Positions 24,879 to 34,557 are shown, numbered from the stretch's first letter. The stretch: DNA of 64,000 nt from Glaciecola flavus (GCF_042646125.1 NZ_JBHRSW010000005.1:124001-188000); one strand, 5' to 3'. Program-made: numbers and translations. Notes: generated by a model from the letters alone, not told the origin.

Positions 24879-26909
24879 TTAAAGTGTGGCGGCGAGCCGT
24901 GTTCCTTGGTCAATGGCGCGCTTGGCATCTAGTTCTTCAGCGATATCGGCGCCTCCAATCAGGTAGTATGGGATATTAAGACCGTCAACCAAAGTTCTAT
25001 TGGATAGTTGTCCAGCACAAACCACTACATTGTCTACGGCTAAAACTTGTTTTTCACCATTGATTTTTAGGTGTAAGCCTTGATCGTCTATTGCAAGATA
25101 TTCTGCACCTGAAAGCATATTAACACCCTTCATCTTCAAACCAGCACGATGTGCCCATCCTGTTGTTTTACCCAAACCAGCACCAAGCTTAGACGTTTTA
25201 CGCTGCAACAGGTAAATTTCTCTGGGTGACGGTTGCGGTTGAGCTATGACACCCTCCACGCCGCCTCTGGCTTGCAGACTCATGTCTATCCCCCACTCTT
25301 TCATAAATGCAGGAATATTAGTGGAGGTGTTGATTTTGCCATGAGACAAAAATTCACTGACATCAAACCCAATTCCACCTGCACCAATTACGGCCACACG
25401 CTTACCAACAGGCTTTTTGTGTTTCAGAACATCAATATACGTCAGTACGCTTGGATGGTCATTGCCAGGAATATCCAGCTGCCGAGGTTTAATGCCGGTT
25501 GCGACAATGACTTCATCAAAGTTCTCACTGTTTAACATCTCAACCGATGCGGGAGTGTTGAGTTTGATCTTGACCTTATACAAGGCCAATTGTTCTTTGA
25601 AATAACGAATGGTCTCGTAAAACTCTTCCTTGCCAGGCACTTGTTTCGCAATGTTAAATTGCCCACCAATTTCGCTATCTGCTTCAAATAATGTGACATC
25701 GTGACCACGTTGCGCAGCGGTTAAAGATGCCGCCAAGCCAGCGGGTCCGGCTCCAACAATCGCCACACGCTTGGCGCTGTTCGTGGGTGTAATCACTAGT
25801 TCAGTTTCATGGCAAGCGCGAGGGTTAACTAAACAACTAGTCATTTTGCCGTCAAAAACATGATCCAGACACGCTTGATTGCAGGCAATACAGGTATTTA
25901 TCAAATGAGACTGACCTAGCTTTGCCTTACTCACAAACTCTGGGTCAGCAAGAAATGGACGCGCCATACTTACTAAATCGGCATCTCCACGCTGTAAAAC
26001 TTCTTCTATAGTTTCAGGTGTATTGATTCTGTTTGAAGTAACGATTGGGATACTCAAGGCTTCACGAAATTTTGCGCTTACCCAAGTAAAGGCTGCTCTG
26101 GGAACTTTTGTTGCAATAGTCGGGATACGCGCTTCATGCCAGCCAATACCGGTGTTAATAATAGTTGCGCCAGCTTTTTCTATCGCTAAGCCCAGATCAC
26201 GTACTTCATCAAAGTTGCTCCCTCCTTCGACCAGATCCAACATCGAAAGACGATAAATGATGATGAATTTATCACCTACTGCTTTCCTCACACGCCGAAC
26301 AATCTCGACTGGCAAACGCATTCTGTTTGCATAGTCCCCTCCCCAGCTGTCTTGGCGGTGATTGGTGCGCGAAGCAATAAATTGGTTTAAAAAGTAGCCC
26401 TCAGATCCCATGATTTCAACGCCATCATATCCTGCTTTTTGAGCTTGCAAGGCTGTATTTACGAAGTCGTTGATTTGTTTTTGGATACCCGCCTCATCCA
26501 AGGCTTTCGGTACAAATGGATTAATCGGTGCCTGCAAGGCTGACGGTGCAACTAATTGAGGGTTATATGCATAGCGTCCCGTATGCAGTATTTGCATGCA
26601 TATTTTTCCACCCTCTGCATGCACGGCTTTTGTCACGACTCTGTGATGTTCAACTGCTTCATCCGAGTCAATTCTTTTCGCTTGGCTATGCGTCGCTCCC
26701 TCCTGATTGGGGCCAATTCCGCCAGTCACCATCAAGGCCACGCCACCTTTTGCACGCTCGGCAAAGAAACGCGCCATCCGCACATGCCCATTGGGCACAT
26801 CCTCTAAGCCAGTGTGCATGGATCCCATGATGATTCTGTTTTTTAGTTGGGTGAATCCCAAATCGAGAGGAGTGAAAATGTGAGGAAACGACTTGTTTGC
26901 AACGGGCAT
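24879..26909 (-). CDS. fadH: 2,4-dienoyl-CoA reductase (NADPH)
   Basis: FadH removes double bonds during beta-oxidation of polyunsaturated fatty acids. The 676-residue protein has an N-terminal FMN TIM barrel of the old yellow enzyme family (about 1-340), cysteine ligands of a 4Fe-4S cluster (CIACNQACLDHVF and TSCLVNP, about 341-365), an FAD-binding domain (RVAIVGAGPAGLAA, near 380) and an NADPH-binding domain (RVAVIGAGGIGFDV, near 504). All parts are intact. It lies 47 bp downstream of fadR on the same strand, which suggests cotranscription of enzyme and regulator. Confidence 0.93.
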   Translation of the reverse strand: MPVANKSFPHIFTPLDLGFTQLKNRIIMGSMHTGLEDVPNGHVRMARFFAERAKGGVALMVTGGIGPNQEGATHSQAKRIDSDEAVEHHRVVTKAVHAEGGKICMQILHTGRYAYNPQLVAPSALQAPINPFVPKALDEAGIQKQINDFVNTALQAQKAGYDGVEIMGSEGYFLNQFIASRTNHRQDSWGGDYANRMRLPVEIVRRVRKAVGDKFIIIYRLSMLDLVEGGSNFDEVRDLGLAIEKAGATIINTGIGWHEARIPTIATKVPRAAFTWVSAKFREALSIPIVTSNRINTPETIEEVLQRGDADLVSMARPFLADPEFVSKAKLGQSHLINTCIACNQACLDHVFDGKMTSCLVNPRACHETELVITPTNSAKRVAIVGAGPAGLAASLTAAQRGHDVTLFEADSEIGGQFNIAKQVPGKEEFYETIRYFKEQLALYKVKIKLNTPASVEMLNSENFDEVIVATGIKPRQLDIPGNDHPSVLTYIDVLKHKKPVGKRVAVIGAGGIGFDVSEFLSHGKINTSTNIPAFMKEWGIDMSLQARGGVEGVIAQPQPSPREIYLLQRKTSKLGAGLGKTTGWAHRAGLKMKGVNMLSGAEYLAIDDQGLHLKINGEKQVLAVDNVVVCAGQLSNRTLVDGLNIPYYLIGGADIAEELDAKRAIDQGTRLAATL

Positions 26910-26956
26910 AGCACTTCCTTATTTACAAAATTGTATGGGCAAGCGATAGAGGCTGT

Positions 26957-27667
26957 TTAATCAACTAAATTGTTTGGCATTGATTGACGAAACTCTTGCC
27001 AAATTTTACCACTTTCAACGCCGTAATTACGCACAACACTGACCACGCGATCAGATTCTCCTGAATCCAACACTGCCAGTAGGTTGTCATAGTATGTTCG
27101 CGCTACTTGTCTCGCACGCTCACTTGAAAAGAAATGGCTACCAATACGTGAATAAATCGTTTTGAAGCCATTCATCATAAGTACATAAACAGGATTATTT
27201 GAAGCAAAGGCTAAATCGTGATGCATTTGGTAATCGTTATGAGCGAATGCTTCACCATCTTCACCAATATTTTTGTGACGCTCAATAATTTTGCGGCATT
27301 CTTCTGGGTTTTGTCGAAAAGCGCCTCGAATAAATACAGCACTAAGATTAGTACGTGCAGATAATAGGTTGTCCAATAGTTGCGGCTGTCCTTCTTGGTC
27401 AAGTCGAGCCAGTGTTTCTAAGATATTAAGCCCACAAGTTTCCCAATAATTATTTACCTTGGTAGGTTTGCCGTGCTGTATGGTAAGCCAACCATCTCTT
27501 GCCAAACGCTGTAGTACCTCTCTCAAGGTCGTTCTTGTTACACCGATTAATTCTGATAGTTCTCGCTCTGCAGGTAAAATAGTACCTGGGGGGAAGCGCC
27601 CACTCCAGATAGATTCAACAATGTATTCTTCTGCGAATCCTGCAGGACTTTGAGACTTATAAATCAT
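26957..27667 (-). CDS. fadR: Fatty acid metabolism regulator FadR
   Basis: FadR represses beta-oxidation genes and activates unsaturated fatty acid synthesis, and is released from DNA by long-chain acyl-CoA. The 236-residue protein has a GntR winged helix (about 10-75) with PAERELSELIGVTRTTLREVLQRLARDGWL, and a C-terminal all-helical acyl-CoA domain. SPAGFAEEYIVESIWSGRFPPGTILP at the start matches E. coli FadR closely. It is divergent from nhaB as in E. coli. A good FadR-like site lies about 32 bp upstream, which suggests autoregulation. Confidence 0.93.
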   Translation of the reverse strand: MIYKSQSPAGFAEEYIVESIWSGRFPPGTILPAERELSELIGVTRTTLREVLQRLARDGWLTIQHGKPTKVNNYWETCGLNILETLARLDQEGQPQLLDNLLSARTNLSAVFIRGAFRQNPEECRKIIERHKNIGEDGEAFAHNDYQMHHDLAFASNNPVYVLMMNGFKTIYSRIGSHFFSSERARQVARTYYDNLLAVLDSGESDRVVSVVRNYGVESGKIWQEFRQSMPNNLVD

Positions 27668-27698
27668 ACTCGTTTCATGTAACTATTAAGCAATTGTT

Positions 27699-27715
27699 AA
27701 CTGATTGTACCAGAT
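27699..27715. promoter_or_regulatory. Probable FadR binding site
   Basis: AACTGATTGTACCAGAT at 27699-27715 matches the E. coli fadBA-type site (ATCTGGTCGTACCAGAT in the same orientation) at most positions, including the full GTACCAGAT half. It lies between fadR and nhaB, 32 bp before the fadR start. The role in fadR-fadH autoregulation or nhaB control is inferred. Confidence 0.6.
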
Positions 27716-27840
27716 GCTAACCAATAAGGAAGAAGAATCGTTAATTCGGTTTTTTTTGATAAAAAATCAATAATTAACTGACAATGTCGATAAGATCTTT
27801 AAAATACGCTCGTTTATCAACATTTATTGGTTCTCTAACT

Positions 27841-29424
27841 ATGCACACTAGCCCACTCATTGCCATCTATCGCAACTTTCTAGGTCCAGCACCAAACTGG
27901 TACAAACAAACGATCATTGCATTTTTAATTCTCAATCCATTTCTTTTTATGCTTAACCCCTACCTAGCTGGCTGGGCATTAGTAATCCAATTTATTTTTA
28001 CCTTGGCGATGGCACTCAAATGTTACCCCCTGCAGCCTGGTGGACTGCTGTTAATTGAAGCCTTGTTTATCGGTATGACCAGCCCAGGACATATGTTGCA
28101 TGAGATTGAAACAAACATTGAAGTACTTCTACTACTGGTTTTCATGGTCGCCGGTATATATTTCATGAAAGATTTACTGATGTTTTTGTTCACAAAGCTT
28201 GTCGTTAAGGTGCGTAACAAGACTATTTTATCCCTGTCATTTATTGCATCCTCAGCGATTTTATCCGCATTTTTAGATGCGCTTACTGTGGTGGCAGTTA
28301 TCATTGCCGTCGGCTTAGGATTTTATTCGATTTATCACAAAGTCGCCTCAGGTAAAGAGTTTCACAGTGATCACGATCACACCGCGGATCACGATGTATC
28401 GCACCCCAAAAAAAATGACCTCGATCACTTTCGCGCTTTCTTGCGTAACTTGATGATGCATTCAGCTATCGGCACAGCTTTGGGTGGCGTGATGACCATG
28501 GTCGGTGAGCCACAAAATCTTATCATTGCCGACAAAGCAGATTGGGGATTCTTTGAATTCTTTATTAGGATGTCGCCTATCACCATACCTGTATTCTTCG
28601 GTGGCTTAATCACCTGTTGGCTGCTAGAGAAAACAGGGATTTTTAGCTACGGCGCTAAAATGCCCGATGCCGTTAGAGAAATTTTGCGCGATTACGACGC
28701 GCATATGGACAGCGAAAGAACACCACGAGATAACGCGCGTTTATTTGTTCAGGCACTAATCGGTGTTTGGTTAGTGGTTGCCCTTGCCGGCCATTTTGCC
28801 TCAGTAGGACTAATTGGTCTTAGTGTCATTGTGCTAGCTACATCCATGAGCGGGATTATTGAAGAACATGCGCTCGGAAAAGCGTTTGAAGAAGCCTTGC
28901 CTTTTACAGCCTTGCTTTGTGTATTCTTTGGTGTTGTCGCTGTTATAATTGACCAAGGCCTGTTTCAGCCGGTCATTGAGTACGTATTGACCTACGAGGG
29001 CGAAACCCAACTCGTCCTTTTCTATCTTGCCAATGGTGTACTATCCATGGTCAGTGACAACGTGTTCGTCGGCTCTGTTTACATAACTGAAGTCGCCGCT
29101 GCACTTGAGAAAGGTGAAATCACTCGCGACCAATTTGATTTATTAGCAGTAGCCATCAATACAGGTACCAATTTGCCGAGTGTTGCCACACCTAATGGAC
29201 AGGCTGCGTTCTTGTTTATGTTAACCTCTGCAATAGCACCATTATTGCGCTTGTCTTACGGCAGAATGGTGCTCATGGCACTGCCTTATACTATCGTACT
29301 GACCATTATTGGCCTCGTCATGACTTACTTTAGCTTATACGAAATGACCGAAGTGTTGTATCAGCATCACTTGATTGAACATCATGCCGAATCTGGCGTC
29401 AGTCATGATGATAGCGCACATTAA
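27841..29424 (+). CDS. nhaB: Na+/H+ antiporter NhaB
   Basis: NhaB exchanges cytoplasmic Na+ for external protons and helps maintain pH and sodium balance in a marine cell. The protein has about 527 residues and about 12 membrane helices. FTLAMALKCYPLQPGGLL and VLLLLVFMVAGIYFM align with E. coli NhaB. I placed the start at the ATG at 27841 (MHTSPLIAIYRNFLG) because family members begin near IYRNFLG. An in-frame ATG at 27784 would add 19 residues. Neighbours fadR and dsbB are the same as in E. coli. Confidence 0.92.
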   Translation: MHTSPLIAIYRNFLGPAPNWYKQTIIAFLILNPFLFMLNPYLAGWALVIQFIFTLAMALKCYPLQPGGLLLIEALFIGMTSPGHMLHEIETNIEVLLLLVFMVAGIYFMKDLLMFLFTKLVVKVRNKTILSLSFIASSAILSAFLDALTVVAVIIAVGLGFYSIYHKVASGKEFHSDHDHTADHDVSHPKKNDLDHFRAFLRNLMMHSAIGTALGGVMTMVGEPQNLIIADKADWGFFEFFIRMSPITIPVFFGGLITCWLLEKTGIFSYGAKMPDAVREILRDYDAHMDSERTPRDNARLFVQALIGVWLVVALAGHFASVGLIGLSVIVLATSMSGIIEEHALGKAFEEALPFTALLCVFFGVVAVIIDQGLFQPVIEYVLTYEGETQLVLFYLANGVLSMVSDNVFVGSVYITEVAAALEKGEITRDQFDLLAVAINTGTNLPSVATPNGQAAFLFMLTSAIAPLLRLSYGRMVLMALPYTIVLTIIGLVMTYFSLYEMTEVLYQHHLIEHHAESGVSHDDSAH

Positions 29425-29463
29425 AGCACGTTATTGTTTGCTTGAGTAAGCGCATCAACTATC

Positions 29464-29488
29464 GTCCCCAAAGCTTGACCTTGGGGAC
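29464..29488 (+). terminator. Hairpin after nhaB
   Basis: GTCCCCAA (29464-29471) and TTGGGGAC (29481-29488) form an 8-bp stem about 40 bp after the nhaB stop codon. Only a weak T-rich stretch (TAATCTTAT) follows, so termination may be partial or depend on Rho. Confidence 0.5.
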
Positions 29489-29602
29489 TAATCTTATGCC
29501 CCAATATCCCCTTACATTGCAGTGCTTGTAAGCCAATCAAAATCCTTGCTTTTATTAGCAAATACAGTAAATTGACCTTCAATTTTCCTGATTGGACGCC
29601 AC

Positions 29603-30124
29603 ATGCTCTGCTTATTATCTTGGAGTAAAACCAAACTCCCTTGGCTTATCTTGTTTTCCGTAGCGTTTGCATTAGTCTGCAGTGCCTTGTACTTCCACCA
29701 TATTTTAGATCATAGACCATGCGTCAAATGCATTTATCAACGTACAGCAATGATTGGCATTGCTTTAAGTGCAGCTTTGCCGTTGGTATATATGCATGTA
29801 TCTACCCGTATTATTGGCTTGCTTGCTTGGCTTGGACTTTCGCTTTGGGGCTTGAGCGTCGCGCAATCTCATGTCGAGCTTATTTACTTTGATGGGCTAT
29901 TTATGCCGCCCTGTCCTATTGAGCCGAACTTTCCGTCATTTATGCCCTTGCACCATTGGTTTCCAGATGTGTTTAGCGCAACAGGACAGTGCAACGACAA
30001 TACTTGGCAGTTTATGAGTATGGGCATGGCAGAATGGATGCGTATAATATTTGGCGTGTTCACGTTAGTGTCGGCTGCCGTCAGTCTGAGTTACCTTATT
30101 CGATTTCGTCAAGTGGCCAAGTAA
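29603..30124 (+). CDS. dsbB: Disulfide bond formation protein DsbB
   Basis: DsbB is the inner-membrane quinone reductase that re-oxidises periplasmic DsbA. The 173-residue protein has four membrane helices and both cysteine pairs: Cys40 and Cys43 in RPCVKC, and Cys104 (PPCPIEPNF) and Cys130 (TGQC) in the second periplasmic loop. An Arg follows the first pair (IYQRT), as expected for quinone interaction. nhaB-dsbB order matches E. coli. Its last 29 bp overlap the end of the convergent ycgN gene. Confidence 0.93.
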   Translation: MLCLLSWSKTKLPWLILFSVAFALVCSALYFHHILDHRPCVKCIYQRTAMIGIALSAALPLVYMHVSTRIIGLLAWLGLSLWGLSVAQSHVELIYFDGLFMPPCPIEPNFPSFMPLHHWFPDVFSATGQCNDNTWQFMSMGMAEWMRIIFGVFTLVSAAVSLSYLIRFRQVAK

Positions 30125-30629
30125 CGATATAGTCTTCGAATGCGGTAATATCGACATCGGCTTCGCTAACAGTTTTGTTTCGAATACTCACGCCTAGCGC
30201 GTGCATTTTGTTTTTTTTACCCCTATTCAGTAAAGGATGCCAACTCGCTAAGCCTCGCCCCTCATGTAATCTCCGGTAACTGCAAGAGGGTGGCATGAAG
30301 AAAATATTAGCTAAGTTTTCTTTTGTTAAGGTGACGCAATCGGGGACGAGTTCTGAGCGCTTTGCGTAGGCCGAGCAGCTACATTTATTGTCATTTAGTA
30401 GATAACATGCGATATTGGTATAATGCAGTTGTCCGTCGTCAGCGGGCGTGTCTGTGGGCGTAAAGTCTTCTTCTACCTCATCATCCTCAATAAATTTATG
30501 CAAGCAACACTTTGCGCAACCATCACAAATTGCCTCCCACTGTGCTCGATTCATGTCGTGTAAGCTTGTCCCTTCCCAAAACCGCGAGGCAATTAGCTCT
30601 GGGGTATACGGGGTATGAATTTTAGCCAT
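30096..30629 (-). CDS. ycgN: YcgN family cysteine-cluster protein
   Basis: The family is uncharacterised, with a conserved cysteine cluster likely to bind metal or an iron-sulphur centre. This protein has about 177 residues. CDGCAKCCLHKF near the N-terminus and the later CYLLNDNKCSCSAY, PDCVTL and SCSYR supply the conserved cysteines. I placed the start at the ATG at 30629. The frame extends to a TTG at 30680, but that start would overlap the upstream gene and E. coli YcgN begins near the shorter position. It is in a ycgL-ycgM-ycgN set as in E. coli. Confidence 0.88.
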   Translation of the reverse strand: MAKIHTPYTPELIASRFWEGTSLHDMNRAQWEAICDGCAKCCLHKFIEDDEVEEDFTPTDTPADDGQLHYTNIACYLLNDNKCSCSAYAKRSELVPDCVTLTKENLANIFFMPPSCSYRRLHEGRGLASWHPLLNRGKKNKMHALGVSIRNKTVSEADVDITAFEDYIVTWPLDEIE

Positions 30630-30660
30630 AAGCTGTGTCTCTACTCTTCTATGCAAAAGG

Positions 30661-31368
30661 TCAGCAAACCCGAGTTTCAATCCGAATTATTTCTTTAGAT
30701 TGGTCATCACTACCCAGCTGCTGTGACAATGAAGCGACGATAGTATCGCCGGAGAACAAAGGCCCTACGCCTTTTGGCGTGCCTGTCATCACAATATCGC
30801 CTGGTTCGATAGTGAACTCTTTCGAAGCCTCAGCTAACAAATCCAAGAATGGCCATAACATATATTTTGTATCGCCATTTTGCCGCAGTTCACCGTTGAT
30901 ACTGAGTTGAAAATTAAAATCCAAAGTTTGCGTCTTAGGCATTAAATAAAAGGGCGAAACGGGGCAACTGGCATCAAATGACTTGCATCTCTCCCATGGC
31001 AATCCGGCATCTTTGAGCATATTTTGCAGATCACGCAGTGTGAGATCTAGACCCAATGCCACGCCATAAATCGCGTGACGACAAGACTCTCGGCTAGCGT
31101 TAGAAAGTTTTTCTCCTATTAGTAAAGCAACTTCTAACTCGTTGTGACATTCCCCGCGATCATTGGGAATACTTAGGGTTTCCGAGAAATCACATAAGGC
31201 TGTTTTAGGCTTCATAAACAATACCGGTGAGCCTTTTTTAGGTGATGTTCCCTGACTACCACCCATTTCAACAATATGATCTAAGTAATTTCGTCCAACG
31301 CAAAGCACCTTTCCAACGGGTAAATCAATGCTATTGCCGGTGAGGTCTTTGTGAATATAGTCTGCCAT
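30661..31368 (-). CDS. ycgM: Fumarylacetoacetate hydrolase family protein YcgM
   Basis: This 235-residue single FAH-domain protein has VGRNYLDHIVEMG at the N-terminus and the metal-binding acidic residues in HNELEVALLIGE. GDIVMTGTPKGVGP at the C-terminal part is characteristic. Family members act as acylpyruvate hydrolases or oxaloacetate decarboxylases on small oxoacids; the true substrate here is not settled. It lies between ycgL and ycgN on the same strand with gaps of tens of bases. Confidence 0.9.
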   Translation of the reverse strand: MADYIHKDLTGNSIDLPVGKVLCVGRNYLDHIVEMGGSQGTSPKKGSPVLFMKPKTALCDFSETLSIPNDRGECHNELEVALLIGEKLSNASRESCRHAIYGVALGLDLTLRDLQNMLKDAGLPWERCKSFDASCPVSPFYLMPKTQTLDFNFQLSINGELRQNGDTKYMLWPFLDLLAEASKEFTIEPGDIVMTGTPKGVGPLFSGDTIVASLSQQLGSDDQSKEIIRIETRVC

Positions 31369-31417
31369 ATTGCGCCCTTACACTCGTAGTATTGAGAAGT
31401 ATTATCTATCAGCGGAT

Positions 31418-31714
31418 CTAAAATTTGATATCTGGAATTTTATCTAGGCCATTTTTTACACGGTGGGCTTCCATTAAATCTTCTTGCTTAGGTGGTAACT
31501 GCAAATAAAACCCTTGTTCTTCGAATTTTTCTATGAATTTATCTGTAGCCAAACCTGCAATGGTGCGTTTATCAGTTGTATTGACTAACATCACAAACTT
31601 AGGCACTCCAAAGGTTTGCATTAAGATTTCAGGCACCTGCGAAAAATCGTCCCGTTTAGCAATGTATAAAAAGGTATCTGCTTTCTTAGCTGACTTATAA
31701 ACTGCGCAAAGCAT
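31418..31714 (-). CDS. ycgL: YcgL family protein
   Basis: This small protein of about 98 residues has an unknown function. MLCAVYKSAKKADTFLYI and FLYIAKRDDFSQVPEILMQT match the conserved YcgL start, and GFYLQLPPKQEDLM matches the end. I chose the ATG at 31714, where family members begin, instead of upstream starts in the same frame. With that start the first 20 bases overlap the 3' end of rnd, so the two genes are coupled. Confidence 0.88.
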   Translation of the reverse strand: MLCAVYKSAKKADTFLYIAKRDDFSQVPEILMQTFGVPKFVMLVNTTDKRTIAGLATDKFIEKFEEQGFYLQLPPKQEDLMEAHRVKNGLDKIPDIKF

Positions 31715-32888
31715 TAAACTCGCCTTCATTTGAATCAAAAATTGGGCGTATTTTATCTAAGAGCAAGGTTCTTCGCCATCCCATCAACAAATCAGGTTTA
31801 ATCCCTCTTTTCTCAAAATCGCAGTTTGCAAACCAACACCACTTTAACAGGTCGTTTATTTGCTTTTTGGACGCAATCATTGGTTCAGGTATACCCGTGC
31901 TAGATGAGACATCTGTAATCGTTTTTTTTAACTCACTAACAGCTTTCTTATACTTAGGGAATTCAATCAATCTTTCAATCCTATGCGGATACGTATGTTC
32001 TTCTGCAGTTTCAAGCTGTGCAATCATATCCAATATAAGCTGGCCGTAAACGCGCAGTTGTTTTGGCGTGATACCGTGTATACGAGACAACGCGTTCGGA
32101 CTTTGCGGTAAACGCATTGCAATTTCGAACATGCAGTTTTCTCGCATTATAAAATTAATCGACGTGTTGCTCTCTTGTGCTTTTTCTAAGCGCCATTGGG
32201 CTAATAACTTTAAGGCCAACAATTGCTTACCATTCAGTTTCCAATTATTGCCAACATTCATGTATGCATCGTCATTGGGAATGGCGCATTGTTTCTTTTT
32301 GATCATGCCCTCACTTTCAGACAAAATGGCGTCGATCAAATTATTCTGTTTCGCCTGCTCAAACAAATTCTCGAACACAATATACAGGTAACTGACATCG
32401 GCTGCCGCGTATCTCAACTGCTCTTTTCTCAAAGGTCGAGCTAACCAGTCTGTGCGGGATTCAGTTTTATCCAAGCTGACATGGCATATTTTTTCAACTA
32501 AATTAGCGTAACCGATGCTATTACCGATGTTTAAAAAACCTGCAGCAATTTGCGTATCAAATAGCGGCGTAGGATAAGCACCCACATTGTGTTTTAATGC
32601 ATCTAAATCTTCAGAACAAGAATGAATCACTTTCATTACTGTTTTGTCGGTCAGTAAATCTGCTAATGGCGAAAGATTTTTCACAGATTTAGGATCGAGC
32701 AAATAAATTTTTTCACCATCGAAAATCTGCACTAAACCTAAAAGCGGATATAAGGTTTTTGTTCTCACAAATTCCGTGTCCAGCATGATGTAATCAAGAG
32801 ACTGACAACGCTGACACAGGCTTGCTAAAGCGGGATCTGAATCAATATAAACGAAGTTTTCGTGAAGACAATCAAAGTCGAGACGCAT
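31695..32888 (-). CDS. rnd: Ribonuclease D
   Basis: RNase D is a 3'-5' exoribonuclease that trims tRNA precursors. The 397-residue protein has the DEDD exonuclease domain (about 20-205), with MLDTEFVRTKTLYPLLGLVQ as Exo I, HSCSEDLDAL as Exo II and YAAADVSYLYIVF as Exo III. HRDC domains follow in the C-terminal half. The start is just downstream of fadD (1-bp gap) and its end overlaps ycgL, giving a fadD-rnd-ycgL-ycgM-ycgN run on the minus strand. Confidence 0.92.
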   Translation of the reverse strand: MRLDFDCLHENFVYIDSDPALASLCQRCQSLDYIMLDTEFVRTKTLYPLLGLVQIFDGEKIYLLDPKSVKNLSPLADLLTDKTVMKVIHSCSEDLDALKHNVGAYPTPLFDTQIAAGFLNIGNSIGYANLVEKICHVSLDKTESRTDWLARPLRKEQLRYAAADVSYLYIVFENLFEQAKQNNLIDAILSESEGMIKKKQCAIPNDDAYMNVGNNWKLNGKQLLALKLLAQWRLEKAQESNTSINFIMRENCMFEIAMRLPQSPNALSRIHGITPKQLRVYGQLILDMIAQLETAEEHTYPHRIERLIEFPKYKKAVSELKKTITDVSSSTGIPEPMIASKKQINDLLKWCWFANCDFEKRGIKPDLLMGWRRTLLLDKIRPIFDSNEGEFNALRSL

Positions 32889-32889
32889 A

Positions 32890-34557
32890 TTAGTCTTTCT
32901 TTTCTCTTAATTCTCTGCGCAAAATTTTACCTACATTTGTTTTCGGTAATTCATCTCTAAATTCGACGAACTTCGGTACTTTATAACCCGTCAAAAGCGA
33001 CTTGCAGTGTTTGATTACTTCTGCTTCTGACAATGAGGGCTTGTTTTTCACGACGAATAGTTTGACAACTTCCCCGCTTACCTCATGGTCGATGCCTACT
33101 GCAGCCGCCTCTAATACACCTTCATGCATCGCTGCGACTTCTTCAATTTCATTCGGAAACACATTAAAGCCAGATACCAAGATCATATCTTTTTTTCTGT
33201 CAACAATGTACAAGTAACCTTGTTCGTCTATTTTGGCAATATCGCCCGTTGCTAGCCAACCGTCTTTAAGAATTTCAGCCGTAGCGTCTGGACGACCGAG
33301 GTACGCACGCATCACTTGAGGACCCTTTACATACAACTCGCCCGCTTCTTCAAGACCTAACTCCCGCCCATCTTCTGATACTATTTTGACTTCTGTCGAA
33401 GGTAATGGAATACCTATCGACCCTTTGTATTCACAATCCTTAATAGGATTAACAGATACCACAGGAGAGCATTCAGTTAGACCATAGCCTTCGACTAGCA
33501 TTTTACCTGTCACTTGCTTCCATTTTTCTGCAACCGGTTTTTGCACGGCCATCCCCCCGCCCAATCCAAACTTAAAGTTTGTAAAGTTGAGGTCAGAAAA
33601 CCCTGGAGTGTTAAGTAAACCGTTGAACAAAGTATTGACACCCGTTAATACCGCAAAAGGATACTTTTTTAACTCCGCGACAAAGCCTTTCATATCTCTA
33701 GGATTAGTAATGAGTAAATTAGGGCAACCATATTTTAGGAATAACAAGCAGTTAGCAGTAAGCGCAAATATATGGTAGAGCGGCAATGCCGTGACCGAAA
33801 GATCCTTACCTGGTGTGATTGCCGTTTCAAAAATACCTGACACCTGCTCTAGGTTAGCCACCATATTTCTGTGAGTAAGCATTGCTCCTTTACTAACGCC
33901 AGTTGTGCCGCCCGTATATTGTAAAAACGCAATATCATTCCCTGACATAGAAGGTCGAGAATAGTCTTGGGCTTCGCCTTTTTTCAATGCAGCATTAAAC
34001 CAAGAAGCTTTGTCGATAGAATACTTTGGCACCATTTTCTTGATCTTTTTAATCACAAAGTTCATTAACCAGCGCTTATGCACAGGCATAAGATCAGGAA
34101 TAGACGTCAGTACCACGTCTTTTACCGGCGTATTTTTAATTACTTTTTCTAGGGTACAAGCAAAGTTTTCGACGATAACGATAGTCTTAACATTCGCATC
34201 GTTCAACTGATGCTCAAGCTCTCTTGCGGTATACAGTGGGTTTACATTTACCACGGTCATACCAGCTCGTAGCACGCCAAACAACGCGACAGGGTACTGC
34301 AATAGATTTGGCATCATTAAGGCTACTGCGTCACCTTTTTGCAAACCTGAATTTTGAAGATATGCGGCAAACTGCATGGACATCACGTCTAGCTCTTCAA
34401 AACTAATAGTCTGCCCCATATTTATAAAAGCAGTTTTATTTGCAAACTGCGACACCGCTTTTTCAAAAATTTCGACTAGGGAAGGTACGATATCGGGATT
34501 AATCTCAGCTTCCATCGCCCCCTCATATTCTGCTAACCAAATCTTTTCCACGCCCAT
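32890..34557 (-). CDS. fadD: Long-chain fatty acid-CoA ligase
   Basis: FadD activates imported fatty acids to acyl-CoA with ATP, which feeds beta-oxidation and supplies the ligand of FadR. The 555-residue protein has the AMP-binding motif YTGGTTGVSKGAMLTH (about 213-228), GYGLTECSPVVS, and the C-terminal GDIAKIDEQGYLYIVDRKKDMILVSG segment. The opening EKIWLAEY matches gammaproteobacterial FadD. It heads the run with rnd. I do not see a strong FadR site in the 217 bp upstream, though a small hairpin (TAGCCA, 34598-34603, with TGGCTA, 34612-34617) is there. Confidence 0.93.
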   Translation of the reverse strand: MGVEKIWLAEYEGAMEAEINPDIVPSLVEIFEKAVSQFANKTAFINMGQTISFEELDVMSMQFAAYLQNSGLQKGDAVALMMPNLLQYPVALFGVLRAGMTVVNVNPLYTARELEHQLNDANVKTIVIVENFACTLEKVIKNTPVKDVVLTSIPDLMPVHKRWLMNFVIKKIKKMVPKYSIDKASWFNAALKKGEAQDYSRPSMSGNDIAFLQYTGGTTGVSKGAMLTHRNMVANLEQVSGIFETAITPGKDLSVTALPLYHIFALTANCLLFLKYGCPNLLITNPRDMKGFVAELKKYPFAVLTGVNTLFNGLLNTPGFSDLNFTNFKFGLGGGMAVQKPVAEKWKQVTGKMLVEGYGLTECSPVVSVNPIKDCEYKGSIGIPLPSTEVKIVSEDGRELGLEEAGELYVKGPQVMRAYLGRPDATAEILKDGWLATGDIAKIDEQGYLYIVDRKKDMILVSGFNVFPNEIEEVAAMHEGVLEAAAVGIDHEVSGEVVKLFVVKNKPSLSEAEVIKHCKSLLTGYKVPKFVEFRDELPKTNVGKILRRELREKKD

